Source of the DNA: an uncultured Acidobacteriota bacterium
GTDB taxonomy: Bacteria; Acidobacteriota; Terriglobia; Terriglobales; Acidobacteriaceae
DNA: 64,000 nucleotides
NCBI GenBank assembly: GCA_903832055.1
Contig: CAILAC010000002.1
Coordinates: forward strand, 62,001-126,000
Reading direction: 5' to 3'
In this document: one piece after another, positions 25,252 to 33,197 of the stretch
How the letters are laid out: every line of letters starts with the position of its first letter
Numbering within the stretch: the first letter of the stretch is position 1
The notes under the pieces: generated by a model
Told to the model about the DNA's origin: nothing
Database searches by the model: none
What the model saw: the letters and a program-made list of their open reading frames with translations, nothing else
Position numbers and translations under genes: made by a program

Positions 25252-25674
25252 CTACCTCACCGCCAGAACTTTGACGCCATCATGAGGAGTCGCAGCGCTG
25301 ATGTAGCCAACCGCGCCGGCATTATGGGCAACGTAGTCAACGACGGCTGCCTCGGAGTCCAGTGACTTTGGCATGGAGGCCTGACCTGAAAAGACGAGGC
25401 TGCGCCATGTCGCGCGGAAGGCTGCGTCGTTTTTGCCAATATATTCCGAGAGGAACTGGTCGTTGACTCCTCCTGCTTTGAGCAGGACGGGGGTGACTTT
25501 CGAGCCGTCTTTCAGACTCGATAAGCCTCCCGTAAACACATCTCTAAGGTCTGATTTGGCGACGGTTGCAGATTTGACGCTGTTGTTTGCGATCACCAGG
25601 ACTTCGGCGTATGCCTGACTCGCCGAGGGGAGCATGGCAGCCACGAGAAGGAGCAAGCAAAACTTGATTTTCAT
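25252..25674 (-). CDS. Short periplasmic PstS-like substrate-binding protein
   Basis: The 140-aa product has a signal peptide (about residues 1-22) and half-length PBP-like sequence: 'VLVIANNSVKSATVAKSDLRD' trimmed at the N-terminus and 'AVGYISAATPHDGVKVL' at the C-terminus, resembling phosphate-binding PstS fragments. Full PstS proteins are about 300 aa; this shorter form recurs beside porins and signalling genes. ATG 25674 is preceded by AAGGAG; an upstream frame to 25,755 overlaps the porin end. It probably presents a ligand to the adjacent chemoreceptor. Ligand unknown. Confidence 0.7.
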   Translation of the reverse strand: MKIKFCLLLLVAAMLPSASQAYAEVLVIANNSVKSATVAKSDLRDVFTGGLSSLKDGSKVTPVLLKAGGVNDQFLSEYIGKNDAAFRATWRSLVFSGQASMPKSLDSEAAVVDYVAHNAGAVGYISAATPHDGVKVLAVR

Positions 25675-25699
25675 GGGGATATTCTCCTTTCGATGAGAT

Positions 25700-26875
25700 T
25701 TAGAAGCTGACGCCGATTTTGAGGACGGTGAGCTGGGTATCGGGCTTGAGTCCATCGGGATTCAGAGCCGTGTCATAGTCCAGCGCAGTACCGTGAACAA
25801 AGTGCTGTTCTGCCTTGGCGTAGAAATACTGGTTAAAGTCGTAGCGCGCTGCAATGGCCCAATCCAGTGAGTCCCGAGCTGGCCCCAGTAAGGCATGGTG
25901 GTCAACGGACTGGCTGTTATAGACGCCGGCAGTGAACCTGTCTGTGACCTTATAGCTCGCCATGGCAAACCAGGCGCGCTGATCAATCCGAAGCGGATTT
26001 GTGGGCAACGGAGCCAGGACGACCGCTCCGGAAACAGGTAGGCGATTCCATTCTGCGGCAACCATGAGCTTGTCTTTTTCGTAGCGGGCAAAGAAGTTTT
26101 GTGTATTGAGAGGATTGATGATCTCCTTGCCCTGCAAGGCTCCGCCGCCAGCGGTAATCACAGACGACCATTTGGCATCTTTGATGTCAGAGGCACCGAT
26201 CATGAGTCCGGGGATGGGGGTTTTCCAGCGGAGCGCGCCTCCGAGGGTGACGCCGCTCAGACCGTTGGGCAGGTCCAGTCCGCTCTCTTTTTGTGTGACG
26301 AAATAGCCGTCATCGGTGCCCAGGACGCGTTCTCCACCCCAGGCGCGATACTCCAGTTTGCCCAGTTTTTCTCCGAGTTTAACGGTGCCATAAACGACGC
26401 CACCGTAGTGGGCCAACAGAGAGTTGCGGCTCCCAATCGGGTAGACGCCCTGCGGCAGCAAGGCCCAAAGATACGAGGGATCGATATCCTGAATTTCGTT
26501 GTAGAGACCCGATGGGGTCTTCACTTTTCCAAAGCGGATGCCAAAACGGTCATCAACCTTGTAGTCGGCCGAGGCCCAGTCAAGGGTAATGGCGTTGCCA
26601 AAGTTGCCGAGCAGAAAGTACCGACCCTGCACACCGATGCGCAGTTTAGGGATGGGCTGCGCCGTAATGTTGACCACCGCTTCAGTCCAGGCCGGGCTCC
26701 CGTCACTGGAGCTGGTAGTGAACATGTTGTTTTGCGTGGTGTAAAGGAAGCCCTGCGTGGCATAGCCGTGGACCTGAATATTCAAATCATCGAGGCTCTG
26801 CGCCTGGGCGGTGGAAAGTATTGCGCTCAGGGCGAAAACCGCAAGCAGGATTTGCCTCTTCAATGGTGTCAGCAC
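25700..26875 (-). CDS. Outer-membrane porin
   Basis: The 391-aa product has a signal peptide (ending AQAQ) and alternating amphipathic strands, ending in a C-terminal Phe. It resembles the porin O/P-type 16-strand family. GTG 26875 is chosen since AGGA lies 8 nt before it and the signal peptide follows; in-frame starts at 26,896 and 26,959 lack a ribosome site. It leads an operon with a PBP-like protein and a chemoreceptor. Substrate is unknown. Confidence 0.78.
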   Translation of the reverse strand: MLTPLKRQILLAVFALSAILSTAQAQSLDDLNIQVHGYATQGFLYTTQNNMFTTSSSDGSPAWTEAVVNITAQPIPKLRIGVQGRYFLLGNFGNAITLDWASADYKVDDRFGIRFGKVKTPSGLYNEIQDIDPSYLWALLPQGVYPIGSRNSLLAHYGGVVYGTVKLGEKLGKLEYRAWGGERVLGTDDGYFVTQKESGLDLPNGLSGVTLGGALRWKTPIPGLMIGASDIKDAKWSSVITAGGGALQGKEIINPLNTQNFFARYEKDKLMVAAEWNRLPVSGAVVLAPLPTNPLRIDQRAWFAMASYKVTDRFTAGVYNSQSVDHHALLGPARDSLDWAIAARYDFNQYFYAKAEQHFVHGTALDYDTALNPDGLKPDTQLTVLKIGVSF

Positions 26876-27174
26876 GTGGTGTGTCCTTTCCGACATAAAT
26901 TTGCGTGTAGCTGTCTCATCGGCAGACAACCGAACTGCGTGAGTATCAACCTGGGTCAAGCTCCAACTTGTTCAAAAAATCATCTTTTGCACGCAGTCCA
27001 CCCAAACCGGTGTTCCAGGATGGAACCTCAGGATTCGAATCATCAATCGGAGTAGCGAAGGTCGCGTTGAATGTTGCTCGATGTATTTGTGTTTTGAAAT
27101 GACTAAGCCCGACAAGGAATTGAGGCTAAGGATTTCTTAATCGCTGACGATAAGCAGTGTGTGGAGGAAGACCC

Positions 27175-28194
27175 ATGCACTCGAAAAACCTGCCTGACGG
27201 GCCGCACCCAAAGGCGTTGCTGGTTTCGCTCGATTCGTTGCTCAAATCTCAATTGCAGTGCTTCTTTGAAGCGTTCGGCATGCCGCTTGAGATGGTCTGC
27301 TGCGCTGGGGCAGTCATTGATGCCGCTTACAGCACCGCTGCGCCTAAAGTGATATTGCTTGATTGCAGGCTGCCAGCAGTTGCCCAAGGTCAGATGCTGG
27401 CCGCTTTGCATGAGGCGGGAATACGACGCATCTGCGCATTGGCAATGATTGCAAACGAGGTCTCAGATGAGTGGATTGCGCGGCTTCGAGAGGGAGCAAT
27501 TGACGATATTGTTCCGCGCGATGCCGACAGCGGCGCGTGGCGGGCTCATCTCAGCGCGATGAAGAGAGGTCATGCGCTGTTTTGCGAACTGGAGAATTTG
27601 CGGGAGACGGCACATTTTGCGCTCGATCTTGACAGGGTGACCGGGGCTTTCAACCGGGAGACGATGCTGTCGATTCTCTTCAGAGAGACCGACCGGGTAC
27701 AGCGGCAGAGGGGGGCGCTCTGCGTGGTGATGTTTGACGTGGATGACTTTGCCCATTGGAAGAGCGAGCTTGGCGCCGAAGTTGGAGACTTGTTGTTGCG
27801 AGAGATGGCGGAACGGACGGGCCGCATCATGCGCAGTTACGATGCGCTGGGCCGGATGGCCGACGAGCGTTTCATGATGGTGCTGCCGGGATGCAGCTTG
27901 ATCAATGCAGAAATGCTGGCCGAGCGAATGCGGCTGGAGGTGTTCGGCGAATTATTTGTCATGACGGACCGGAACCAGGAACGTGTGCCGGTGCGAATGA
28001 CGGCTTCGTTTGGGTTGAATTCAAGCCGCGGGCGTTCACCGGTAGTTGTTGTGCAGGAGGCTGAACAGGTACTGGAAGGCGGGAAATTGGAGGGACCGAA
28101 CTCGATTCGAACTGTGAGCGATACTCCGCCCAGACTGAGGAGTGACGAGGATGCTTTGCGGCTTTTTCCAGAGGTTGAGTTGCTGATGGGATAG
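27175..28194 (+). CDS. Receiver-like/degenerate GGDEF protein
   Basis: The 339-aa product has an N-terminal receiver-like domain (about residues 14-125, Asp63 in ILLDCRLP) and a C-terminal GGDEF-like domain (about 155-310). The metal-binding 'FDVDDF' is present, but the active-site loop reads ADERF (229-233) instead of GGDEF, so c-di-GMP synthesis is unlikely. Such domains often act as GTP or c-di-GMP sensors. ATG 27175 follows GGAGGAAG. It is divergent from the porin/chemoreceptor operon and ends in a strong terminator. Confidence 0.82.
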   Translation: MHSKNLPDGPHPKALLVSLDSLLKSQLQCFFEAFGMPLEMVCCAGAVIDAAYSTAAPKVILLDCRLPAVAQGQMLAALHEAGIRRICALAMIANEVSDEWIARLREGAIDDIVPRDADSGAWRAHLSAMKRGHALFCELENLRETAHFALDLDRVTGAFNRETMLSILFRETDRVQRQRGALCVVMFDVDDFAHWKSELGAEVGDLLLREMAERTGRIMRSYDALGRMADERFMMVLPGCSLINAEMLAERMRLEVFGELFVMTDRNQERVPVRMTASFGLNSSRGRSPVVVVQEAEQVLEGGKLEGPNSIRTVSDTPPRLRSDEDALRLFPEVELLMG

Positions 28195-28214
28195 GTTTCT
28201 CATTTTGACGACGC

Positions 28215-28250
28215 GGCCCCAGGTCTCCGGCAGAGGCCTGGGGCCTTTTT
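28215..28250 (+). terminator. Rho-independent terminator
   Basis: GGCCCCAGGTCTC pairs with GAGGCCTGGGGCC (one bulge or mismatch) followed by TTTTT. It lies 21 nt after the GGDEF stop. The stem shares the CCCAGGTCTC core with the dispersed repeats. Confidence 0.85.
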
Positions 28251-28333
28251 GCGCGTGAGCATGAGCAAAGTTGATATGAATCTTTGCGTCAGCAGACAGT
28301 ATCTTGAGTGTAGAGATCAAGGAGGGTTGAACC

Positions 28334-28546
28334 ATGGCGGAAGTGACTTTACGGATTGACGGGATGCATTGCGGGTCGTGCGTGCGCAGGGTGACGCAGA
28401 CCATTGGCGCAGCGGGTCCGTATGCGGTGAAGGAAGTGCGCATTGGAGCGGCTCGCTTTGAGGTTTCGGCGGCCGATGCCACCACGGTGGAGCCGGTGAT
28501 CGCGGCGATGGCCAAGGCCGGGTTCAAGGCACACCTGGAGGCTTAG
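28334..28546 (+). CDS. copZ: Heavy-metal-associated (HMA) domain protein, CopZ-like
   Basis: The 70-aa product is a single HMA domain with GMHCGSC near the N-terminus, the metal-binding MxCxxC loop. Such proteins carry Cu(I) to P-type ATPases. AGGAGG precedes ATG 28334. Its TAG shares one base with the GTG of the downstream ATPase. A copper role rests on the pairing with CopA. Confidence 0.88.
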   Translation: MAEVTLRIDGMHCGSCVRRVTQTIGAAGPYAVKEVRIGAARFEVSAADATTVEPVIAAMAKAGFKAHLEA

Positions 28547-30780
28547 TGGCGACAGAGACGGTGGAAATGCCGGTGCTGGGGATGACGTGCGCGGCATGTC
28601 AGCGGCACGTGGAGGCGGCCTTGACGGCTGCCCCTGGGGTGACGGCAGCGCGCGTTGACCTGATGCGGCACCGGGCGCGGGTGGAGTTTGACCCGGCGAT
28701 CGCCGGGCCGGAGGCCCTGGTGGAGGCGATTCGCGAGTCAGGCTATGACGCCGTTTTGCCGCGGAGCTCTGGCGTTGCCGCACCTGTGGTGACGGATGCC
28801 TGGGCTGGGATCAAGGCCGGGCTGACGATTGGGGCAGGTGTTGTGGCGATGGTGGCGGCGATGCCGCTCGGCTCACCTGCGTCCATGGGACGAATGGACC
28901 ACGGGTTGATGCAGTTGTTGCCGTGGCTCTACGCGCTGCCGGCTTCAGGGCTTCGCTGGGGATTGCTGCTGGTGACGGCGGTGCTGGCAGTGTGGGCGGG
29001 CGCGCCGATTTACCGCAGCGCATGGAAGGCGATGCTGCACCGCGAGACGAATATGAACACGCTGGTTTCGCTGGGAACTGGGGTGGCGCTGGTGTATTCG
29101 GCGTGGGTAACGGTGCTGGGCGGGCGGGGCGAGGTCTACTTTGACTCGGTGCTGCTGATACTTGGGTTTCTGCTGCTGGGGAAGTGGCTTGAGGGGCGTG
29201 CCCGGCATGCGGCTTTGGCTGCTGTGGATGCGCTGGCGCAGTTGCTGCCGGCGAAGGCGCGGGTAAGGCGAGGTGCCGAAGAGGTGCTGATCCCTCTGGA
29301 TGATGTGCGGGTTGGGGATCTGGTGGTGATCTTGCCGGGGGAGCGGATGCCGGCGGATGCGCTGATTGAGTCGGGCCGGACGACGGTGGATGAATCCATG
29401 CTGACGGGGGAATCTGTGCCGCTGCAGCGCGGAATGGGCGGGCGAGTGCTGGCCGGCAGCCTGAACTACGACGGAGCGGTGGCGGCGCGGGTGGAGCAGG
29501 CTGGCGAAGGGACGACGCTGCGGCAGATTGCGCGGCTTGTGGAGCAGGCGCAGGGTTCGCGTGCGCCCATGGAGCGGCTGGCGGACCGGGCCAGCGCGGT
29601 GTTTGTGCCGGTGGTACTGGGGTTGGCGGTGCTGACGTTTGTGGGCTGGCTGGTCGCGGCGCATGATCTGACGCAGGCGGTGGCGGCAACTGTGGCGGTG
29701 CTGGTGATTGCCTGCCCTTGCGCGATGGGGCTGGCGGTGCCGGCGGCGCTGACGGTGGCGATTGGGCGCGGGGCGCAGATGGGTGTGCTGATCAAGGGCG
29801 GCGAGGCGCTGGAGCGGCTGGCCGGACTGCAAGCCGTGGTGATGGACAAGACCGGGACGCTGACGATGGGCACTCCCACGCTGGTGGGGATTGGCGTGCT
29901 GGGGGATTTCGCGGAGGAGAGCCTGCTGCGCATGGCGGCGACGGCTGAGGATCATGCGGCTCATCCGCTGGCGCATGCGGTGGTGGAGGCGGCGCGGAAG
30001 CGCGGGTTGACATGGAGTGCGGCCGAGGATGTGCAGGCAGCGCCGGGGCGAGGTTTGGCGGCAACGGTTGAGGGCCGCGCTGTGTTGCTGGGCAATGTGG
30101 AGCTGATGCAGGAGTGGTCAGTTCCCTGCACCGGAGAAGCTGCAGAGGCTGGCGTTACCCGGCTTTGGATGGCGGTTGAGGGCAAGCTGGCTGGGTACTT
30201 CGATGCCATTGACACTGCGCGACCGGCGGCGAAGGCCGTGGTTGCCTGGCTGCATTCTGCGGGGCTGACGGTGGAGATGCTTACGGGCGACTCGGCGCGG
30301 GCGGCGGAGACGGTGGCTGCGGCGGTGGGGATTTCCGAGGTCCGCGCGGGGCTGATGCCTGCCGACAAGGTGAGCCGGATCAGGGAGTTGCAGGCTGGCG
30401 GCGTGCGCGTGGCGATGGTTGGCGACGGCATCAATGATGCTGCTGCGCTGGCGCAGGCGGATGCGGGCATGGCGATGGGTGCGGGAGCGGCGCTGGCGCA
30501 GGAGGCTGGAGACGTGCTGCTGATGCAGAGCGATCCGCAGGGGATTTGCACGGCGATTGCGCTGGCGCGGGCAACGGTCAAGGTGATGCGGCAGAATCTG
30601 GGTTGGGCGATGGGCTACAACGTGGTGGGGATTCCGCTGGCTGCGGGGCTGCTTTGGCCCGTGTTTCATGTGATGCTGACGCCGTGGATGGCAGCGGCGG
30701 CGATGGCGTTCAGTTCAGTAAGCGTGCTGGCGAACAGTCTGCGGCTGCGAGGTTGGCGAGGGCCTGAGCTGGCGGGTTGA
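28546..30780 (+). CDS. copA: P1B-type copper-transporting ATPase CopA
   Basis: The 744-aa product has an N-terminal HMA domain (GMTCAAC), a TGES actuator loop, the intramembrane CPC in IACPCAMG, the DKTGTLT phosphorylation motif, an HP motif in 'DHAAHPLAHA', GDGIND, and the YN-GIPLAAG last helices of Cu(I) ATPases. It would export Cu(I) from the cytoplasm using ATP. The GTG start overlaps the copZ stop by one base. No copper-sensing regulator is adjacent; the CsoR-type gene at 17,810 is 10 kb away and carries RcnR-type ligands. Confidence 0.93.
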   Translation: MATETVEMPVLGMTCAACQRHVEAALTAAPGVTAARVDLMRHRARVEFDPAIAGPEALVEAIRESGYDAVLPRSSGVAAPVVTDAWAGIKAGLTIGAGVVAMVAAMPLGSPASMGRMDHGLMQLLPWLYALPASGLRWGLLLVTAVLAVWAGAPIYRSAWKAMLHRETNMNTLVSLGTGVALVYSAWVTVLGGRGEVYFDSVLLILGFLLLGKWLEGRARHAALAAVDALAQLLPAKARVRRGAEEVLIPLDDVRVGDLVVILPGERMPADALIESGRTTVDESMLTGESVPLQRGMGGRVLAGSLNYDGAVAARVEQAGEGTTLRQIARLVEQAQGSRAPMERLADRASAVFVPVVLGLAVLTFVGWLVAAHDLTQAVAATVAVLVIACPCAMGLAVPAALTVAIGRGAQMGVLIKGGEALERLAGLQAVVMDKTGTLTMGTPTLVGIGVLGDFAEESLLRMAATAEDHAAHPLAHAVVEAARKRGLTWSAAEDVQAAPGRGLAATVEGRAVLLGNVELMQEWSVPCTGEAAEAGVTRLWMAVEGKLAGYFDAIDTARPAAKAVVAWLHSAGLTVEMLTGDSARAAETVAAAVGISEVRAGLMPADKVSRIRELQAGGVRVAMVGDGINDAAALAQADAGMAMGAGAALAQEAGDVLLMQSDPQGICTAIALARATVKVMRQNLGWAMGYNVVGIPLAAGLLWPVFHVMLTPWMAAAAMAFSSVSVLANSLRLRGWRGPELAG

Positions 30781-31305
30781 GCTGGGAGTTATAGGACCTC
30801 TGGGTGTTTACCTTTTAATTACAGGAAGCCTTTGAAAATAAAGAGGGGGGGGGATACTTCTCTTTTTGATGACCATGATTGGCGGGTGGCCCAAATCTCA
30901 CTTTTTTCTCTCCTGAGGGTGCCCCACATTGGTTAATTTCAGATCTGGGCGAGTGGCCGAACTCTCATCCCCGGTCCCCAAAGGCGAGGGACCGGGGCCA
31001 CCCGCCTGGGGTGAACGAAAGCCATCTCGTGACCTTGAATGGGCACTCTCGCACCCAGCAGTAGGCCGGGTGTCCGCATAGAAGCATCATGGTCTGTAGC
31101 TTAGGGCCGTATCGATGGTTGGTGAAGCGGTTTCGCCCACCGTTTAGGTGATGCAGCGCGATTCAAACCGGAGCTCTGGTCCTCAACCTCTCTGGCAAAA
31201 ATCGCGGCGCTCACGCACCGCACAGGAAATCTGTGCATTGACAAAGCCTTCGACCTGATCGAGGGCCACCCGCCTGGGCCACCTGTCAGCAAAAGGTCAG
31301 TCCGT
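30781..31305. repeat. Intergenic region with dispersed repeats (left flank of RHS module 2)
   Basis: No gene is supported here. A run of nine G lies at about 30,845. A dispersed repeat spans about 30,885-31,012, and a further short copy of 'GGCCACCCGCCTGGG' occurs near 31,264-31,278. The segment 30,928-30,997 is repeated in direct orientation at 32,898-32,967 with one mismatch. Confidence 0.75.
30928..30997 (+). repeat. 70-bp direct repeat, left copy
   Basis: This segment is identical to 32,898-32,967 but for one base (C at 30,945 versus A at 32,915). The two copies are 1,970 bp apart and flank the RHS tip/immunity-like pair. Confidence 0.9.
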
Positions 31306-31686
31306 TTACCAACCATCCAAGATTGCCAGAGTAATCGCAAGAAAAGCGGAGCCAAGTAAAGTCAGCCCATAGGAGATGATCGCAGGCAGCAAGTTCACGT
31401 CGCATCCAAGATTGCAAATAAGTTTCCTGGTCTTCCGATACGCAGCTAAGGTCATAAGCGAAAGCATCAGTGGAATGAATATGTTTACCACTACTACGGA
31501 AAGCAGGCTGAATTGCGATCCACTTTCGTTCCTCCGGAGCAATCTAAAAGCTCCTATTCCCTCCAACACTAGGAATTGAAAAATACAGAACACAACTGCT
31601 GACCAAAATTGCGCCCCATTTACAAAACCTGTTTGCGTCGGAACAGGATTAGTAGGGACAGGAGGATTTTCACTTGACTCGTTCAT
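31306..31686 (-). CDS. Three-helix membrane protein, candidate immunity partner of RHS tip 2
   Basis: The 126-aa product has a short polar N-terminus rich in Pro/Asn and three predicted membrane helices (about residues 25-45, 55-80 and 95-120). Its ATG at 31,686 overlaps the RHS stop as ATGA, the same junction as in module 1. A longer frame up to 31,827 exists but would run into the RHS gene. No family is recognised. Position and coupling suggest an integral-membrane immunity protein against a membrane-acting toxin tip. Confidence 0.6.
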   Translation of the reverse strand: MNESSENPPVPTNPVPTQTGFVNGAQFWSAVVFCIFQFLVLEGIGAFRLLRRNESGSQFSLLSVVVVNIFIPLMLSLMTLAAYRKTRKLICNLGCDVNLLPAIISYGLTLLGSAFLAITLAILDGW

Positions 31687-32868
31687 CGATAGCACCCCGT
31701 CGAAATGCCGAACACTCCCAAAAGAACGGCGACGCCCTTCAATACCTTTCCTACAGCCGGATTTAAGAAATCTGCTCCATACCCGGCCGCACCCATGAGA
31801 ACAGTGTCGGTTTTGATTTGGTTGCACTGATCTTTGTGCGTGTCAAAAGTCTCTGGATAGCCGCCATTTGGCTTCCACCGTGGATCAAATGGCCCGATAC
31901 GGTTGTATGGTGGTTGCACTCCATTACTTGAGCCGCCTGATGCGCCTGATCCCCCGCCGGGCGATGAACCCTGAGGGTCATATGCTGCAGAAGAACTGGA
32001 AATCGTTATGGACCCGCATGGCGTTCCACCGCAGTTGAGATTACCGTATTCGTCCACGGTAATTCCGGACCCCAGCTGATCAGGGACAATCAGCGAGAGG
32101 GCGAGTAGTGAGTAGGTGGTGGAAATTCCACTGGAATTGATCGTTGCGTAGTAATCCCACCCAAAATTGCTCGCAGACATTTCCAAGCCTCCGTAAAATG
32201 CTCCGCCCCCGCCGCCACTACCGCACCCTAGTGAAGCAAGTAGATAGCAGATAGAGGGATCGCTATCATCGCCATCTGGGTCGGTGTAGAACATGGGATT
32301 ATCGAGCACGTATGCATACCGGTTATAGCTTTGTGGATTTCCGAGACTGTAACTCCCGGTGTAATGGTCGGGGCTCAGCCATCGCCCCTGCGTATTCGAG
32401 TACTGCCGATACAGCGCGTGGTCTGTGTTCGATGTGGAATCGTAATCCAGCGCTGCGAAGTAGTACGAGTCACCCCCCGACTCAGTCGTCTGGGCATCCC
32501 CAAAGGGCAACGATGTCAGCGTAGCTTCCACGCCCCCATTGTACGTCGTGCGCACCCGCTCCGTACCCAGCCAATCCTGATGCTCAAAGTGACTCTGCGC
32601 GCCGGGATTGTAGTACGCAACCGGGCGCGCCCCCCCAGTAATACTGCCCCTGCAACTGGTGGTTGCTCGAGTCCCAGATCGAAACCCGCTGACCGCCCGC
32701 ATTGAAAACGAAGTTCGTCACCGTCGCCCCTACCGTCGTGCTCACCCGCTGATTCAATGCGTTATAGGTGTACTGCGCCGTGCTGCCGTTATCGACCTTG
32801 GTCACACCTCGCTCCGCACCGTAACAAGCTTCTTCTCTGCGTAAAAGGTTGAGCTTGGAGAAACCCAC
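31683..32868 (-). pseudogene. RHS core/tip fragment, 5'-truncated and frameshifted
   Basis: RHS YD-repeat sequence ('YTYNALNQRVSTTV') begins right after the dispersed repeat near 32,845. It reads in one frame to about 32,637, where a run of seven C on the plus strand (32,630-32,636) shifts the frame; with six, the frame continues as 'GARPVAYYNPGAQ'. The rest holds the RHS core (HFEHQDWLGTERVR, 'YSNTQGRWLSPD', 'YVLDNPMFYTDPDG') and a unique tip of about 200 residues, Gly/Ser-rich, ending in a hydrophobic helix. The N-terminal bulk of an RHS protein is absent. The tip frame itself is intact, and the overlapping downstream gene is kept. Confidence 0.75.
32630..32636. other. C7 homopolymer at RHS frameshift
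   Basis: A run of seven C (G7 on the coding strand) marks the point where the RHS frame breaks. One base less restores a continuous reading frame. It may be a phase-variable tract or a sequencing error. Confidence 0.7.
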
Positions 32869-33197
32869 ATCTCAAAAGCGAGATGTGGGGCACCCTCATT
32901 GGTTAATTTCAGATATGGGCGAGTGGCCGAACTCTCATCCCCGGTCCCCAAAGGCGAGGGACCGGGGGCACCCTCAGTGGTTGCTTTTCAGATCTGGGCG
33001 ACAGGTCGTTTGTTTGATTTGCTGGGAAGTGCCGGGGGAGAAGCAGATTCCCTGCGGGAATGACAACCAAAAAGGCAATGGCAAGGGCAGAAGCAACAGC
33101 AGGTCCTTCACTGCGTGCAGGATGACAAGTTGGTTTATTCGGGGGTGGGGAAATGGGGTTTGGGGTGGGGCTGTAGACTCTTTGCAGGCGCTTAATT
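32845..33197. repeat. Dispersed repeats (right flank of RHS module 2) and non-coding leader
   Basis: Two tandem hairpin units lie at about 32,860-32,895 and 32,938-32,975; 32,898-32,967 is the right copy of the 70-bp direct repeat. From 33,000 to the lptFG start no gene is seen; a purine-rich stretch 'GGGGGTGGGGAAATGGGG' lies just before it. Confidence 0.75.
32898..32967 (+). repeat. 70-bp direct repeat, right copy
   Basis: This segment matches 30,928-30,997 with a single mismatch, same orientation. See that entry for the arrangement. Confidence 0.9.

Noticed and set aside
26916-26923. GCCGATGA on the minus strand as a sigma28 -10 element for the porin-chemoreceptor operon
   Set aside because: There is no TAAA at the required 15-bp spacing.
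28811-30669. Long antisense frames opposite copA
   Set aside because: They are Pro/Arg/His-rich shadows of a GC-rich gene whose sense frame carries every P-type ATPase motif.
28334-30780. Control of copZ-copA by the CsoR-type gene at 17,810
   Set aside because: No ATACCC-N5-GGGTAT site is seen before copZ and the repressor has RcnR-type ligands.
30843-30851. G9 run as a phase-variable promoter element
   Set aside because: It is downstream of copA and not near any gene start.
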